DNA of 62,096 nucleotides from Acidimicrobiales bacterium (GTDB taxonomy: Bacteria; Actinomycetota; Acidimicrobiia; Acidimicrobiales; Iamiaceae): the NCBI GenBank assembly GCA_035547835.1, contig DASZTW010000004.1:1-62096 (forward strand). Reading direction: 5' to 3'. Numbering within the stretch: the stretch's first letter is position 1; each line of letters opens with the position of its first letter. This document shows, one piece after another, positions 1 through 7,404 of the stretch. The notes under the pieces were generated by a model. The model did no database searches. It was not told the origin of the DNA and saw only the letters and a program-made list of their open reading frames with translations. Both the position numbers and the translations under genes were made by a program.

Positions 1-32
1 AGAGGGGTGGGAGGGCCCGGGTCGCCGAGTGG

Positions 33-97
33 GGTTCCGGTGAGCGGGCGGAACACCGGAACCTATGGCCGTAGCGAGCGGGCGGAACGCTACGGCC
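33..97. repeat. Two tandem hairpins with identical loops
   Basis: Hairpin 1 (33-63) has the 10-bp perfect arms GGTTCCGGTG and CACCGGAACC. Hairpin 2 (67-97) has the arms GGCCGTAGCG and CGCTACGGCC. Both enclose the same 11-nt loop, AGCGGGCGGAA, and they are 3 nt apart. The stems differ in sequence yet both pair perfectly, so it is the structure and loop that are kept. No T-run follows, so neither is a standard intrinsic terminator. They may still end a transcript entering from the left. Function unknown. Confidence 0.7.
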
Positions 98-104
98 CTC
101 TCAT

Positions 105-187
105 TGTGGCGCATCCGATGGCGTTGCGGCGAGTCAAACCACAAAAACCTTCTCACGCTGCGGTTTTGTCCCGCCACACAGCGTGAG
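105..187 (+). other. Possible structured RNA segment upstream of sufS
   Basis: Three complementary pairs overlap here: TGTGGCG (105-111) with CGCCACA (172-178); ACAAAAACC (141-149) with GGTTTTGT (162-169, one bulged A); and CTCACGCTG (152-160) with CAGCGTGAG (179-187). The third pair starts inside the loop of the second and ends beyond the first. They therefore either form a pseudoknot or exclude one another. The sufS promoter lies downstream at 231-236, so this may belong to an upstream transcript. It matches no RNA family I can name. Confidence 0.35.
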
Positions 188-230
188 GTGGAGTGCGCAA
201 GATCCATTTCCACTATGGCCGTAGTGCTAA

Positions 231-236
231 TACACT
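231..236 (+). promoter_or_regulatory. -10 element of leaderless sufS promoter
   Basis: TACACT lies 7 nt before the ATG at 244 and there is no Shine-Dalgarno sequence between them. Transcription would start at or next to the A of the start codon. This decides the ATG at 244 over the upstream in-frame start at 193. Confidence 0.65.
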
Positions 237-243
237 GTCGACC

Positions 244-1491
244 ATGGCCGGGCCCGATGACCACCTCGATGTCAAGCGGATCAAGAAGGACTTCCCGATC
301 TTCGAGCGCCAGGTCAACGGCAAGCCCCTCGTGTACCTCGATTCTGCCTCCTCGTCGCAAAAACCGCAGGCCGTGCTCGACGCCATGGACACCCTCTACG
401 AGCACTCGTACGCCAACACGCATCGAGGCGCGTACACGATCGCGGCCGAGGCCACCGACGCGTACGAGAAGGCCCGAGGAAAGGTCGCGCGGTTGATCGG
501 CGCACCGAGCGACCGCGGTGTCGTGTTCACCAAGAACGTGACCGAGGCGTTCAACTTGGTGGTGCAGGCTTGGGGACGGGCCAACTTGTCGGCCGGCGAC
601 CCGGTGGTGATCAGCGAGATCGAGCACCACGCCAACATCGTCCCCTGGCTGATGTTGCAGGCCGAGCGCGGCATCGAGTTGAGGTTCTTGCGCCTCGGCG
701 ACGACGGCAACCTCGACCTGTCGAACCTCGACGAGCTGCTCGACGGCGCCAAGATGTTGTCGATCACGGGAGCGTCGAACGTGCTCGGCACGATGCCTCC
801 GCTGCGCCACCTCGCCGACGCGGCCCACGCAGCGGGCGCCCTGTTCATGGTCGACGGCGCCCAGCTCATCCCCCACACCCCGACGTCGGTGACCGACCTC
901 GACTGCGACTTCCTCGGTTTCACGGGCCACAAGATGCTCGGGCCGAGCGGCATCGGCGCATTGTGGGGCCGTCCGGAACTGCTCGATGCGATGCCGCCGT
1001 TCCTCGGCGGTGGCGAGATGATCCGCGACGTCCGCCTCGACGGCTTCACCACCAACGACGTGCCGTGGAAGTTCGAGGCCGGCACCATGCCGATCGCCGA
1101 AGCGGTGGGCCTCGGCGCCGCCATCGACTACCTGAGCGCCCTCGGGCTCCCCGCGGTGCGGGAGCACGAGATCGCCCTCAACACGTATGCCCGACGGGTG
1201 CTCGACGAGCAGCTCGGTGACCTCATCACCATCTACGGGCCGACCGATCCCGCCGCCCGTGGCGGCACCTTGTCGTTTTCGATCACCGACGTACATCCCC
1301 ACGACGTGTCCCAAGTGCTGGACCAGCACGCCGTGTGTGTCCGCGCCGGCCATCACTGCGCGAAGCCCCTGATGCGGCGCCTCGGGGTGGGGGCCACCGC
1401 CCGAGCGTCCTGGTACGTCTACAACGACGAGTCCGACATCGACCAGCTCGTGGCCGCGCTCAAGGCAGCGTCCGAGTTCTTCGCGTTCTGA
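244..1491 (+). CDS. sufS: Cysteine desulfurase SufS
   Basis: This is a 415-residue PLP-dependent class V aminotransferase-fold enzyme that takes sulfur from L-cysteine as a persulfide for Fe-S cluster assembly in the cytosol. The PLP lysine is K230 in FTGHKMLGPSG. His128 lies in EIEHHANIVPW and Asp204 in VDGAQLIPH. The persulfide cysteine is C372 in RAGHHCAKP, the short active-site form of group II (SufS) enzymes. The length is normal for SufS. The start at 244 is set by a leaderless promoter 7 nt upstream. sufU follows 50 bp downstream, the usual Gram-positive SufS-SufU pairing, in which SufU accepts the sulfur. The sufBCD genes are not in view and could lie left of the window. Confidence 0.95.
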   Translation: MAGPDDHLDVKRIKKDFPIFERQVNGKPLVYLDSASSSQKPQAVLDAMDTLYEHSYANTHRGAYTIAAEATDAYEKARGKVARLIGAPSDRGVVFTKNVTEAFNLVVQAWGRANLSAGDPVVISEIEHHANIVPWLMLQAERGIELRFLRLGDDGNLDLSNLDELLDGAKMLSITGASNVLGTMPPLRHLADAAHAAGALFMVDGAQLIPHTPTSVTDLDCDFLGFTGHKMLGPSGIGALWGRPELLDAMPPFLGGGEMIRDVRLDGFTTNDVPWKFEAGTMPIAEAVGLGAAIDYLSALGLPAVREHEIALNTYARRVLDEQLGDLITIYGPTDPAARGGTLSFSITDVHPHDVSQVLDQHAVCVRAGHHCAKPLMRRLGVGATARASWYVYNDESDIDQLVAALKAASEFFAF

Positions 1492-1541
1492 GCCGGCCGG
1501 CCCTAGCCTGAACAAGTCCCGAAACCTGACGGAGCCGCACC

Positions 1542-2033
1542 ATGACCGGGCTGGAAGACCTCTACCGAGAGATCATCCTCGACCATTACCGCAACCCCCG
1601 GAACCGGGGTGAGCTCGAGTCGCCGCCCGCGCACCGCGTCGAGGGGTTCAACCCGCTGTGCGGCGACGAGATCGTGCTGTACCTCGACATCGACGACGGT
1701 GTCGTGCGCGACTTGCGGGTCGGTGGTCAGGGGTGCTCGATCAGCCAGTCGTCCGCGTCGATGATGTCGGCCGCTGTGAAGGGAAAGACCGTCGAGGAGA
1801 TCCGCGACCTCACCCGCTCGTTCAAGGCGATGATGTCGATCCACGAGACCTCGCTCGAGGGCGACGGCGACGCGCCGGCCGACGATCTCGCCGATCCCGA
1901 CGCGCTCAGCGAGGAGCTCGGCGACCTCGAAGCGCTGCGAGGCGTGGTGAAGTTCCCGGTGCGGATCAAGTGCGCCACGTTGTCGTGGAACACGCTCAAC
2001 CAGGGCATCGAAGAGGCGGCTCAACAAGCCTGA
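1542..2033 (+). CDS. sufU: SufU zinc-dependent sulfurtransferase / Fe-S scaffold
   Basis: A 163-residue IscU/NifU-N-type protein that receives persulfide sulfur from SufS. The metal/sulfur ligands are visible: C40 and D42 in NPLCGDE, C65 in GGQGCSISQSSAS, and C144 in RIKCATLSW. An insertion of about 20 residues precedes the last cysteine, typical of SufU rather than IscU, which also has a histidine here. GGAG lies 9 nt before the ATG, so unlike sufS this gene has a leader. A TAGCCT hexamer at 1504-1509 may be its own -10. Confidence 0.92.
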   Translation: MTGLEDLYREIILDHYRNPRNRGELESPPAHRVEGFNPLCGDEIVLYLDIDDGVVRDLRVGGQGCSISQSSASMMSAAVKGKTVEEIRDLTRSFKAMMSIHETSLEGDGDAPADDLADPDALSEELGDLEALRGVVKFPVRIKCATLSWNTLNQGIEEAAQQA

Positions 2034-2040
2034 CCCTCGT

Positions 2041-2090
2041 CGGGCAGCCGGGCTGGTCAGACGTCATCGGGCAGCCGGGCTGGTCAGACG
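2041..2090 (+). repeat. 27-bp tandem duplication at the 3' end of the pterin dehydratase gene
   Basis: The 23-bp unit beginning CGGGCAGCCGGGCTGGTCAG occurs at 2041-2063 and again at 2068-2090, period 27. The second copy contains the stop codon and last codons of the leftward gene. The first copy is therefore a duplicated 3' end left between two convergent genes, probably from replication slippage. Confidence 0.85.
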
Positions 2091-2338
2091 AGGTCGTTGA
2101 TCGCCTCGGCAAGGGCGACATCGCGCTCGGTCACCTCGCCAACGTCGTGGCTCGTGAGGTCGATCACGACCCGGTTCCACGAGTTCGACCAATCGGGATG
2201 GTGGTCAGCCTTCTCGGCGAGCAGGGCCACCTGCGCCATGAACCCGAACGCTTCACGGAAGTTGCCGAAGACGAACTCGCGGTGCAGGCGGTCGGCTCGG
2301 CGGTCCCATCCCTTTGGTGTGTGCTCCATCGCCTCCAT
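2084..2338 (-). CDS. Pterin-4a-carbinolamine dehydratase (PCD/DCoH family)
   Basis: An 84-residue protein, slightly short for the family, which dehydrates 4a-hydroxytetrahydropterins to recycle the cofactor of aromatic amino acid hydroxylases. The family motif is present as [14 protein letters not shown], followed by [17 protein letters not shown] with the expected acidic residue. An alternative start three codons in (MEHTPKGW) is possible. It lies 9 nt downstream of the Cys-rich gene on the same strand and probably shares its transcript. No aromatic amino acid hydroxylase is in the window, so the physiological substrate is unclear. Confidence 0.88.
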   Translation of the reverse strand: MEAMEHTPKGWDRRADRLHREFVFGNFREAFGFMAQVALLAEKADHHPDWSNSWNRVVIDLTSHDVGEVTERDVALAEAINDLV

Positions 2339-2347
2339 GCAAGCCGG

Positions 2348-2689
2348 TCAGGCTCGTCGGCGAAAGAGCCGCCGCCACCTCGGCGAGCGGGCCCGCTCCA
2401 CGTGCAGCTCGGCCAGCACCCGCGGGCCGGCCGCGTTGATGATGTCTTCCGCTTCGTCGAGCAGCGCCGCCACGTCACCGTCGCCACCCACGCTCGACGG
2501 CTCGGACGGGGTGGGAGGCGACACGAGCGAGCCGTGCTGCCAGTCGACGTCGGCCAGGCGCCGCTCGTAGCGGGAGCACTCGTCTGGGCAGCGCCAAGGC
2601 GCTTCGGGCGCGAGGTCGAGGCTGCACTGGCGCACGGTGTCGCCGTTCGCATAGCTCCGAGACTCGTAGTGTTTGCACTCCTCGCGCAT
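2348..2689 (-). CDS. Small Cys-containing protein of unknown function
   Basis: A 113-residue protein I do not recognise. The N-terminal part has four cysteines spaced like a small metal site (REECKHYESR, TVRQCSL, WRCPDECSRYERR). A helical middle follows (VAALLDEAEDIINAAGPRVLAEL) and then a very basic tail, RSPRWRRLFRRRA. I chose the ATG at 2689 because GGAG lies 7 nt before it. An upstream ATG at 2695 overlaps that site. It is divergent from menB, with starts about 90 bp apart, and co-oriented with the pterin dehydratase. A zinc- or Fe-S-binding role is only a guess from the cysteines. Confidence 0.65.
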   Translation of the reverse strand: MREECKHYESRSYANGDTVRQCSLDLAPEAPWRCPDECSRYERRLADVDWQHGSLVSPPTPSEPSSVGGDGDVAALLDEAEDIINAAGPRVLAELHVERARSPRWRRLFRRRA

Positions 2690-2779
2690 CGGCATGCTCC
2701 ATCTTGCCCCGGCGCCGATGCAGAACGGACTCACCCCACGGACTCACCCCAGCGACAGCGCTCCCCGTACGCTGCCGGG

Positions 2780-3700
2780 GTGATCTCCGAACTGTTCGAC
2801 GAAGGTGCATGGCGAGCCGTCGAAGGCTTCGCCTTCACCGACCTCACGTACCACCGGGCGGTCGACCAGGGCACGGTGCGCATCGCGTTCAACCGACCCG
2901 AGGTCCGCAACGCCTTCCGGCCCAAGACCGTCGACGAGCTGTACGTGGCGCTCGACCACGCCCGCCAGAGCACCGACGTCGGGTGCGTGCTGCTCACCGG
3001 GAACGGGCCGTCGCCCAAGGACGGCGGGTGGGCGTTCTGCTCCGGCGGCGACCAGCGCATCCGCGGCAAGGACGGCTACAAGTACACCTCCGACGACGCC
3101 ACGGGGCAGCCCGGGGAGACGTCCGCCGCCATCGACCCCGGCCGCGCGGGGCGGCTCCACATCCTCGAGGTGCAGCGCCTGATCCGCACCATGCCGAAAG
3201 TCGTGATCTGCGTGGTCCCGGGTTGGGCTGCAGGCGGCGGCCACAGCCTCCACGTCGTGTGCGACCTCACCCTCGCCAGCGAGGAGCACGCGCGCTTCAA
3301 GCAGACCGACACCGACGTGGCGAGCTTCGACGGCGGCTACGGGTCCGCGTACCTTGCCCGCCAAGTCGGCCAGAAGTTCGCCCGCGAGATCTTCTTCCTC
3401 GGCCGCACCTACACCGCGACCGAAGCCCATGCGATGGGAGCCGTCAACGCCGTGGTGCCCCACGCCGACCTCGAACGCACCGCGCTCGAGTGGGCCGCGG
3501 AGATCAACTCCAAGAGCCCGACCGCGCAGCGCATGGTGAAGTTCGCCCTCAACCTGGTGGACGACGGGCTCATGGGCCAGCAGGTGTTCGCCGGCGAAGC
3601 GACCCGCCTCGCCTACATGACCGACGAGGCCGCCGAAGGCCGCGACGCGTTCTTGGAGAAGCGCGACCCCGACTGGTCGTCGTTCCCCTGGCACTACTGA
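2780..3700 (+). CDS. menB: 1,4-dihydroxy-2-naphthoyl-CoA synthase MenB
   Basis: A 306-residue crotonase-fold enzyme that closes the second ring of naphthoate by Dieckmann condensation of o-succinylbenzoyl-CoA in menaquinone synthesis. Visible family features: NRPEVRNAFRPKTVDEL, the oxyanion-hole segment AFCSGGDQRIRG, VPGWAAGGGHSLHVVCDLT, the loop FDGGYGSAYLAR, and the C-terminal DPDWSSFPWHY, which closely matches MenB. The GTG start is fixed by TACGCT at 2768-2773, 6 nt upstream (leaderless pattern). The frame is open far upstream, but that part is antisense to other genes. No other men gene is nearby. Its 3' end overlaps the converging phosphorylase-like gene by 7 bp. Confidence 0.93.
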   Translation: MISELFDEGAWRAVEGFAFTDLTYHRAVDQGTVRIAFNRPEVRNAFRPKTVDELYVALDHARQSTDVGCVLLTGNGPSPKDGGWAFCSGGDQRIRGKDGYKYTSDDATGQPGETSAAIDPGRAGRLHILEVQRLIRTMPKVVICVVPGWAAGGGHSLHVVCDLTLASEEHARFKQTDTDVASFDGGYGSAYLARQVGQKFAREIFFLGRTYTATEAHAMGAVNAVVPHADLERTALEWAAEINSKSPTAQRMVKFALNLVDDGLMGQQVFAGEATRLAYMTDEAAEGRDAFLEKRDPDWSSFPWHY

Positions 3701-4401
3701 CCGCCAGCAGCCTCGCGGCACGCGGCGAGGGTGGCGGCCGCGGCCGTGCGGGCCGCCAACGACGCGCCGCGGCTCAGCTTCACCAGGTCGGACAGCCGGC
3801 CAGGACGGGTGGCCGCGAAGCGCAGCACGTTGCGAGCGACCGGGCGGCCGTCCGTGTCGACCAGCGCCAGGATCTCGCTGTCGAGCCCGTCGGTGGCCAG
3901 GTCGCTGATCGAGCGGAACGCCGTCCACGGAACCTGGCGGTCGGCACACACGCGGGCGACAGCAGCGGTCTCCATGTCGATGCCGGTGCAGCCCGCGTCG
4001 ACCAACGAGGTGAACACCTCGTGATCCTCGATCAGCTCGCCCGACGTGACGATCGTGCCGGTGCGTTCACGACCGCCCAGCGGTGATGCGTCGAACGAGT
4101 CGCCGGTGTGGTGGTCGACGACGGTGGCAGGGACGATCAGGTCGCCGACCCGGGTGGACGGCCCCAGGCCACCGGCGATCCCGCACACCACCAGGTGGTC
4201 GGGATCGAGCGCGTCGAGGACGCGCTCGGTGACCGCAGCCGATCGCTCGACGCCGATGCCGGCCAGCGTGGCGCTCACTTCGGTGGCACCGACCTGACCC
4301 TCGTGCACCGCCAGATCACCAACCTGCCGTGGGGACAGCCGCGCTTGGCGCACCAGCGGGCGCAGCTCGGATGTCATCGGAGCGAGGACCACGACATGCA
4401 C
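3694..4401 (-). CDS. Nucleoside phosphorylase / MTA-SAH nucleosidase-like protein
   Basis: A 235-residue purine-nucleoside-phosphorylase-superfamily protein. It has VVCGIAGGLGPSTRVGDLIVP (phosphate/base-pocket glycine segment), the ribose-binding GIDMETAAVARVC with the Met-Glu pair, and FRSISDLATD with the catalytic aspartate. These fit 5'-methylthioadenosine/S-adenosylhomocysteine nucleosidases. However, the protein lacks the usual N-terminal catalytic-glutamate context, so a related role such as futalosine hydrolase or a hopanoid-associated phosphorylase cannot be excluded. Starts with GTG. Convergent with menB. Confidence 0.75.
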   Translation of the reverse strand: MHVVVLAPMTSELRPLVRQARLSPRQVGDLAVHEGQVGATEVSATLAGIGVERSAAVTERVLDALDPDHLVVCGIAGGLGPSTRVGDLIVPATVVDHHTGDSFDASPLGGRERTGTIVTSGELIEDHEVFTSLVDAGCTGIDMETAAVARVCADRQVPWTAFRSISDLATDGLDSEILALVDTDGRPVARNVLRFAATRPGRLSDLVKLSRGASLAARTAAAATLAACREAAGGQ

Positions 4402-4451
4402 GACGGCACGATGCCACAGGTGCCGGCAGCGGCGCCCGTTGTGTGGCCGTC

Positions 4452-4577
4452 ATGTGCGGCAACTGCGGCTGCGGTGGTCACGGGTCGTGCACGGGCCGTG
4501 CGCGAGAATGGCCCGTCCACCTCCGTGTTGCCTCCGCCGTCGCGCGCTCGACGCGCCCCACCGGCCGACTGCTGTGA
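4452..4577 (+). CDS. Possible 41-aa Cys-rich peptide coupled to the MBOAT gene
   Basis: An ATG ORF encodes 41 residues beginning MCGNCGCGGHGSC, with four cysteines in the first 13 residues, then an Arg-rich tail. Its TGA overlaps the GTG of the MBOAT gene as GTGA. The MBOAT start has neither a Shine-Dalgarno sequence nor a nearby -10 hexamer, so reinitiation after this peptide would explain how it is translated. The cysteines could bind a metal. It could also be a leader peptide or chance; there is no SD before the ATG. Confidence 0.35.
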   Translation: MCGNCGCGGHGSCTGRAREWPVHLRVASAVARSTRPTGRLL

Positions 4578-6232
4578 TCTTCCCCACCGTCCGCTTCGCG
4601 ATCTTCTTCAGCATCGTGCTGCCGCTGAGCTGGCTGCTCATGCGCCGGCGCGGCGCGTGGCGCGCCCTGATGCTGGTCGCGAGCTACATCTTCTACGGGT
4701 TCGCCGGGTGGTGGTACATGGCGTTGCTGGGCGCCTCCACGGTGGCCAACCAGGGCTTCGCACTGGCCATCGACCGCTCCAAGCGAGGCGGCACCAAGCG
4801 AGCGTGGTTGGTGGTCGCGGTGGCCGCCAACCTCGGCGCGCTGGCGTACTACAAGTACACCAACCTCCTGTTGTCGTCGGCCAACAACCTGGCAGCAGAC
4901 CTCGGCTGGCACTGGAAGCTCCCGCTGGCGAACATCGCCCTCCCGGCGGCCATCTCGTTCTTCACCTTCCAGGCCCTCAGCTACGTGATCGACACGTTCC
5001 GAGGGAAGATCCGCCCGGTCTCCTTCGGCGACTTCGCGGTCTACCTCAGCTTCTTCCCCCACTTGCTCGCCGGCCCGATCGTCCGGGCGGCCGAGTTCCT
5101 CCCGCAGCTCAAGACCCGGCGCGATCCGCGCAAGGTGGACTCGGGCCTGGCGTTCTGGTTGATCGCGGGCGGGCTGTTCAAGAAGCTGGTGATCTCCACG
5201 TACGTGGCCAAGGCCATCGTCGACCCGGTGTTCAAGGCCCCCACGCAGCACCTCGCAATCGACACGGTGCTCGGCGTGTACGGGTTCGCCGTGCAGATCT
5301 ACATGGACTTCAGTGCCTACACCGACATCGCCATCGGGCTCGCGATGCTGCTCGGGTTCCGTTTCCCCCAGAACTTCGACGTGCCGTACCGCGCCGCGTC
5401 GCTCCAGGAGTTCTGGCGCCGTTGGCACATGACGCTGTCTCGCTGGCTGCGCGACTACCTGTACATCCCGCTCGGCGGCAACCGCCGCAAGCGATCCCGT
5501 GCCTACTTCAACTTGATGGCCACGATGGTGCTCGGCGGTCTGTGGCATGGCGCCAGCTGGATGATGTTGATCTGGGGAACCATCCACGGCGTCGGTCTCG
5601 CCGTCGAGCGCTTCTTCAAAGACCTCGCGGCGCGGCGCCGGCGTCAGCGCGACGAGCGCGACCAACGCCGAGCCCGCGCGATCGCCTCCCTGACCGTCGC
5701 CGTGCCGGCCGGCGACAGCGGCGGTGGCACCGCCCGCGTGCTCACCGGCGACTCGGCCGGCGTGCTCGTCGTCGACGACCCCGACGCGACGCCGGCCAGC
5801 GCCACGGGTGGCGGGGTCGGACCCCCTGGCCCCCCGGCGGCGCCCCCGAGCGTCGAGCGAGCCCGTCGCAGGCCGCTCACGTGGATCAGCACGTTCGTGA
5901 CGTTCCAGGTGGTGTGCGTCGCGTGGGTGTTCTTCCGGGTGGGCCTGCCAGGCGAGGACGGCACGCTGCGCGACGCCATCCAAGTGTTGTCGCGCCTCGG
6001 CCACTGGGGCAGCGCCATCGACTTCAACCCGGTGCTCGTGGCGGTCATCTTCGGCTCGCTCGCGCTGCAGTTCTGGCCTGCGTCGTGGACCGGCCGCGTG
6101 CGAGCCTGGTTCTCGCACCTCCACTGGGCAGCCCAGGGCGTGGGGCTGGCGCTGTGGATCCTCGGCACTGCGCTGCTGTTCCACAAGATCACGCCGAGCG
6201 GCGTCGCGCCGTTCATCTATTTCAAGTTCTGA
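4574..6232 (+). CDS. MBOAT-family O-acyltransferase (AlgI/DltB-like)
   Basis: A 552-residue multi-pass membrane acyltransferase. Family marks are PHLLAGPIVRAAEFLPQ, DFSAYTDIAIGLAMLLGFRF, FWRRWHMTLSRWLRDYLYIP, and the catalytic-histidine region LWHGASWMMLIWGTIHG. Members pass acyl groups, often acetyl, across the membrane to polysaccharides or lipids. A cytoplasmic insert of about 80 residues, rich in Arg and then Gly/Ala/Pro (about 355-435), interrupts the C-terminal helices. The next gene, 23 bp on, encodes a membrane-anchored SGNH protein. This MBOAT plus SGNH pairing is typical of envelope O-acetylation machines (AlgI/AlgX or PatA/PatB type). The substrate is unknown. The GTG start overlaps the stop of a small Cys-rich ORF. 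Confidence 0.88.
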   Translation: MIFPTVRFAIFFSIVLPLSWLLMRRRGAWRALMLVASYIFYGFAGWWYMALLGASTVANQGFALAIDRSKRGGTKRAWLVVAVAANLGALAYYKYTNLLLSSANNLAADLGWHWKLPLANIALPAAISFFTFQALSYVIDTFRGKIRPVSFGDFAVYLSFFPHLLAGPIVRAAEFLPQLKTRRDPRKVDSGLAFWLIAGGLFKKLVISTYVAKAIVDPVFKAPTQHLAIDTVLGVYGFAVQIYMDFSAYTDIAIGLAMLLGFRFPQNFDVPYRAASLQEFWRRWHMTLSRWLRDYLYIPLGGNRRKRSRAYFNLMATMVLGGLWHGASWMMLIWGTIHGVGLAVERFFKDLAARRRRQRDERDQRRARAIASLTVAVPAGDSGGGTARVLTGDSAGVLVVDDPDATPASATGGGVGPPGPPAAPPSVERARRRPLTWISTFVTFQVVCVAWVFFRVGLPGEDGTLRDAIQVLSRLGHWGSAIDFNPVLVAVIFGSLALQFWPASWTGRVRAWFSHLHWAAQGVGLALWILGTALLFHKITPSGVAPFIYFKF

Positions 6233-6255
6233 ACCCCACCGACCCTGACCCGAGC

Positions 6256-7401
6256 ATGGACCTGACCGAACCCGACGAACACGGCGAGGACATCTTCCAT
6301 CCCGAGCCGGTCCCCCGGCGCCGGACCTCGGCCGCGCGCGCCATGGCGGTGATCGCGATCGCGCTGGTGGTCGCGGCGCTGCTCGATGCCGACGGGCTGC
6401 GTCAGACCGCCGACCGTCAGCCACCCGGCCGCACTCGCGACATGGCCGTGTGGGTCACCAAGCACGTGGTGCAACCCGTGAGCCACGCGTTCGGGTTCAA
6501 CCAGCCACGCCATTGGATCAACGACGCGCTCGGCGTCAGGGACAACACCCACATCACCAACACCCGCAACGTGCGGCTGGCGCCGCGCACCACACGCCCA
6601 CCGGTGCCGACGACGACGACCACGATCCCCCGGCGCCGGCCGTCACCCACCGACCCGCTGCGGGTGCTGGTGACCGGTGACTCGCTGTCAGAGAACCTGT
6701 TCCCGCCGCTGGTGCAAGCGCTCGACGGCAAGCCGGCGACCGTGCAGCAGGACTCCGAGATCGGCACCGGGCTGGCCCGACCCGACGTGGTCGACTGGCC
6801 CACCAAGCTGGCTCACGACATGGCCGAAGGCCGTTACGACGTCGTGGTCGTCATGTTCGGCGGCAACGACACCCAGGACCTGCGCACCGCCACCGGGTGG
6901 GTCCACCTCGGCAACTCCCACGCGCCCAACAAGGAGTGGATCGACGAGTACGAGCGCCGCATCGCGCTCACGCTCGACACCCTGATCCACGGCAACCCAG
7001 AAGTCACGGTGGTGTGGGTGGGGCTGCCGGCCATGAGCGGCGGCCCGGCCACCTTGGCGCCGATGGTGCCGTTGCTGAACTCCCTGATCGTCCGCGAAGT
7101 GCAGGCCCGGCCCGCCAATGCCGTCTACGCGCCCGCGGGCACGATCCTCGACACGCCTCAGGGCGGGTTCCAGCGCTATGTGACCAACGCCGACGGGTCG
7201 ACCACCGAGCTGCGTGCGGGCGACGGGGTCCACTTCTCGATCGCGGGCGGCAAACGGATCGTCGAACGACTCGTCACACCGATCATCGAACGGCAGTACC
7301 ACCTTGGCACCACGCCGCCACCACCTCCAGGGCCGTCGAGGCGGTCAGGACCGACGCCTGGGCAAGGGTCGGCGGTGCCGCCGGGCCCTGGCGATCACTG
7401 A
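6256..7401 (+). CDS. Membrane-anchored SGNH/GDSL hydrolase-fold protein (DUF459-like)
   Basis: A 381-residue protein with a short cytoplasmic tail, one membrane segment (about 30-48, AMAVIAIALVVAALL), a Thr/Pro-rich spacer (about 113-133) and an outside SGNH domain. The catalytic Ser lies in VTGDSLSENL, the Asn block is VVVMFGGNDTQDL, and the Asp-His pair is in GDGVHFSIAGG. The C-terminal 40 residues are Pro/Gly-rich and disordered. It is the likely extracytoplasmic partner of the MBOAT protein encoded just upstream, placing or removing acyl groups on an envelope glycan. It converges with the ABC exporter genes, whose last stop is only 3 bp away. Confidence 0.82.
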   Translation: MDLTEPDEHGEDIFHPEPVPRRRTSAARAMAVIAIALVVAALLDADGLRQTADRQPPGRTRDMAVWVTKHVVQPVSHAFGFNQPRHWINDALGVRDNTHITNTRNVRLAPRTTRPPVPTTTTTIPRRRPSPTDPLRVLVTGDSLSENLFPPLVQALDGKPATVQQDSEIGTGLARPDVVDWPTKLAHDMAEGRYDVVVVMFGGNDTQDLRTATGWVHLGNSHAPNKEWIDEYERRIALTLDTLIHGNPEVTVVWVGLPAMSGGPATLAPMVPLLNSLIVREVQARPANAVYAPAGTILDTPQGGFQRYVTNADGSTTELRAGDGVHFSIAGGKRIVERLVTPIIERQYHLGTTPPPPPGPSRRSGPTPGQGSAVPPGPGDH

Positions 7402-7404
7402 CCG

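Noticed and set aside
33-97. CRISPR array
   Set aside because: The two units share only the loop. The stems differ, spacing is 3 nt, and there are no cas genes.
1658-2779. N-terminal extension of menB
   Set aside because: It overlaps sufU in another frame and the pterin dehydratase in antisense. The MenB family starts at the GTG at 2780, with a -10 hexamer just before it.
4108-6255. Long plus-strand frame ahead of the SGNH gene
   Set aside because: It is Arg/Pro-rich shadow translation of the phosphorylase-like and MBOAT genes. The real protein starts at the ATG at 6256.
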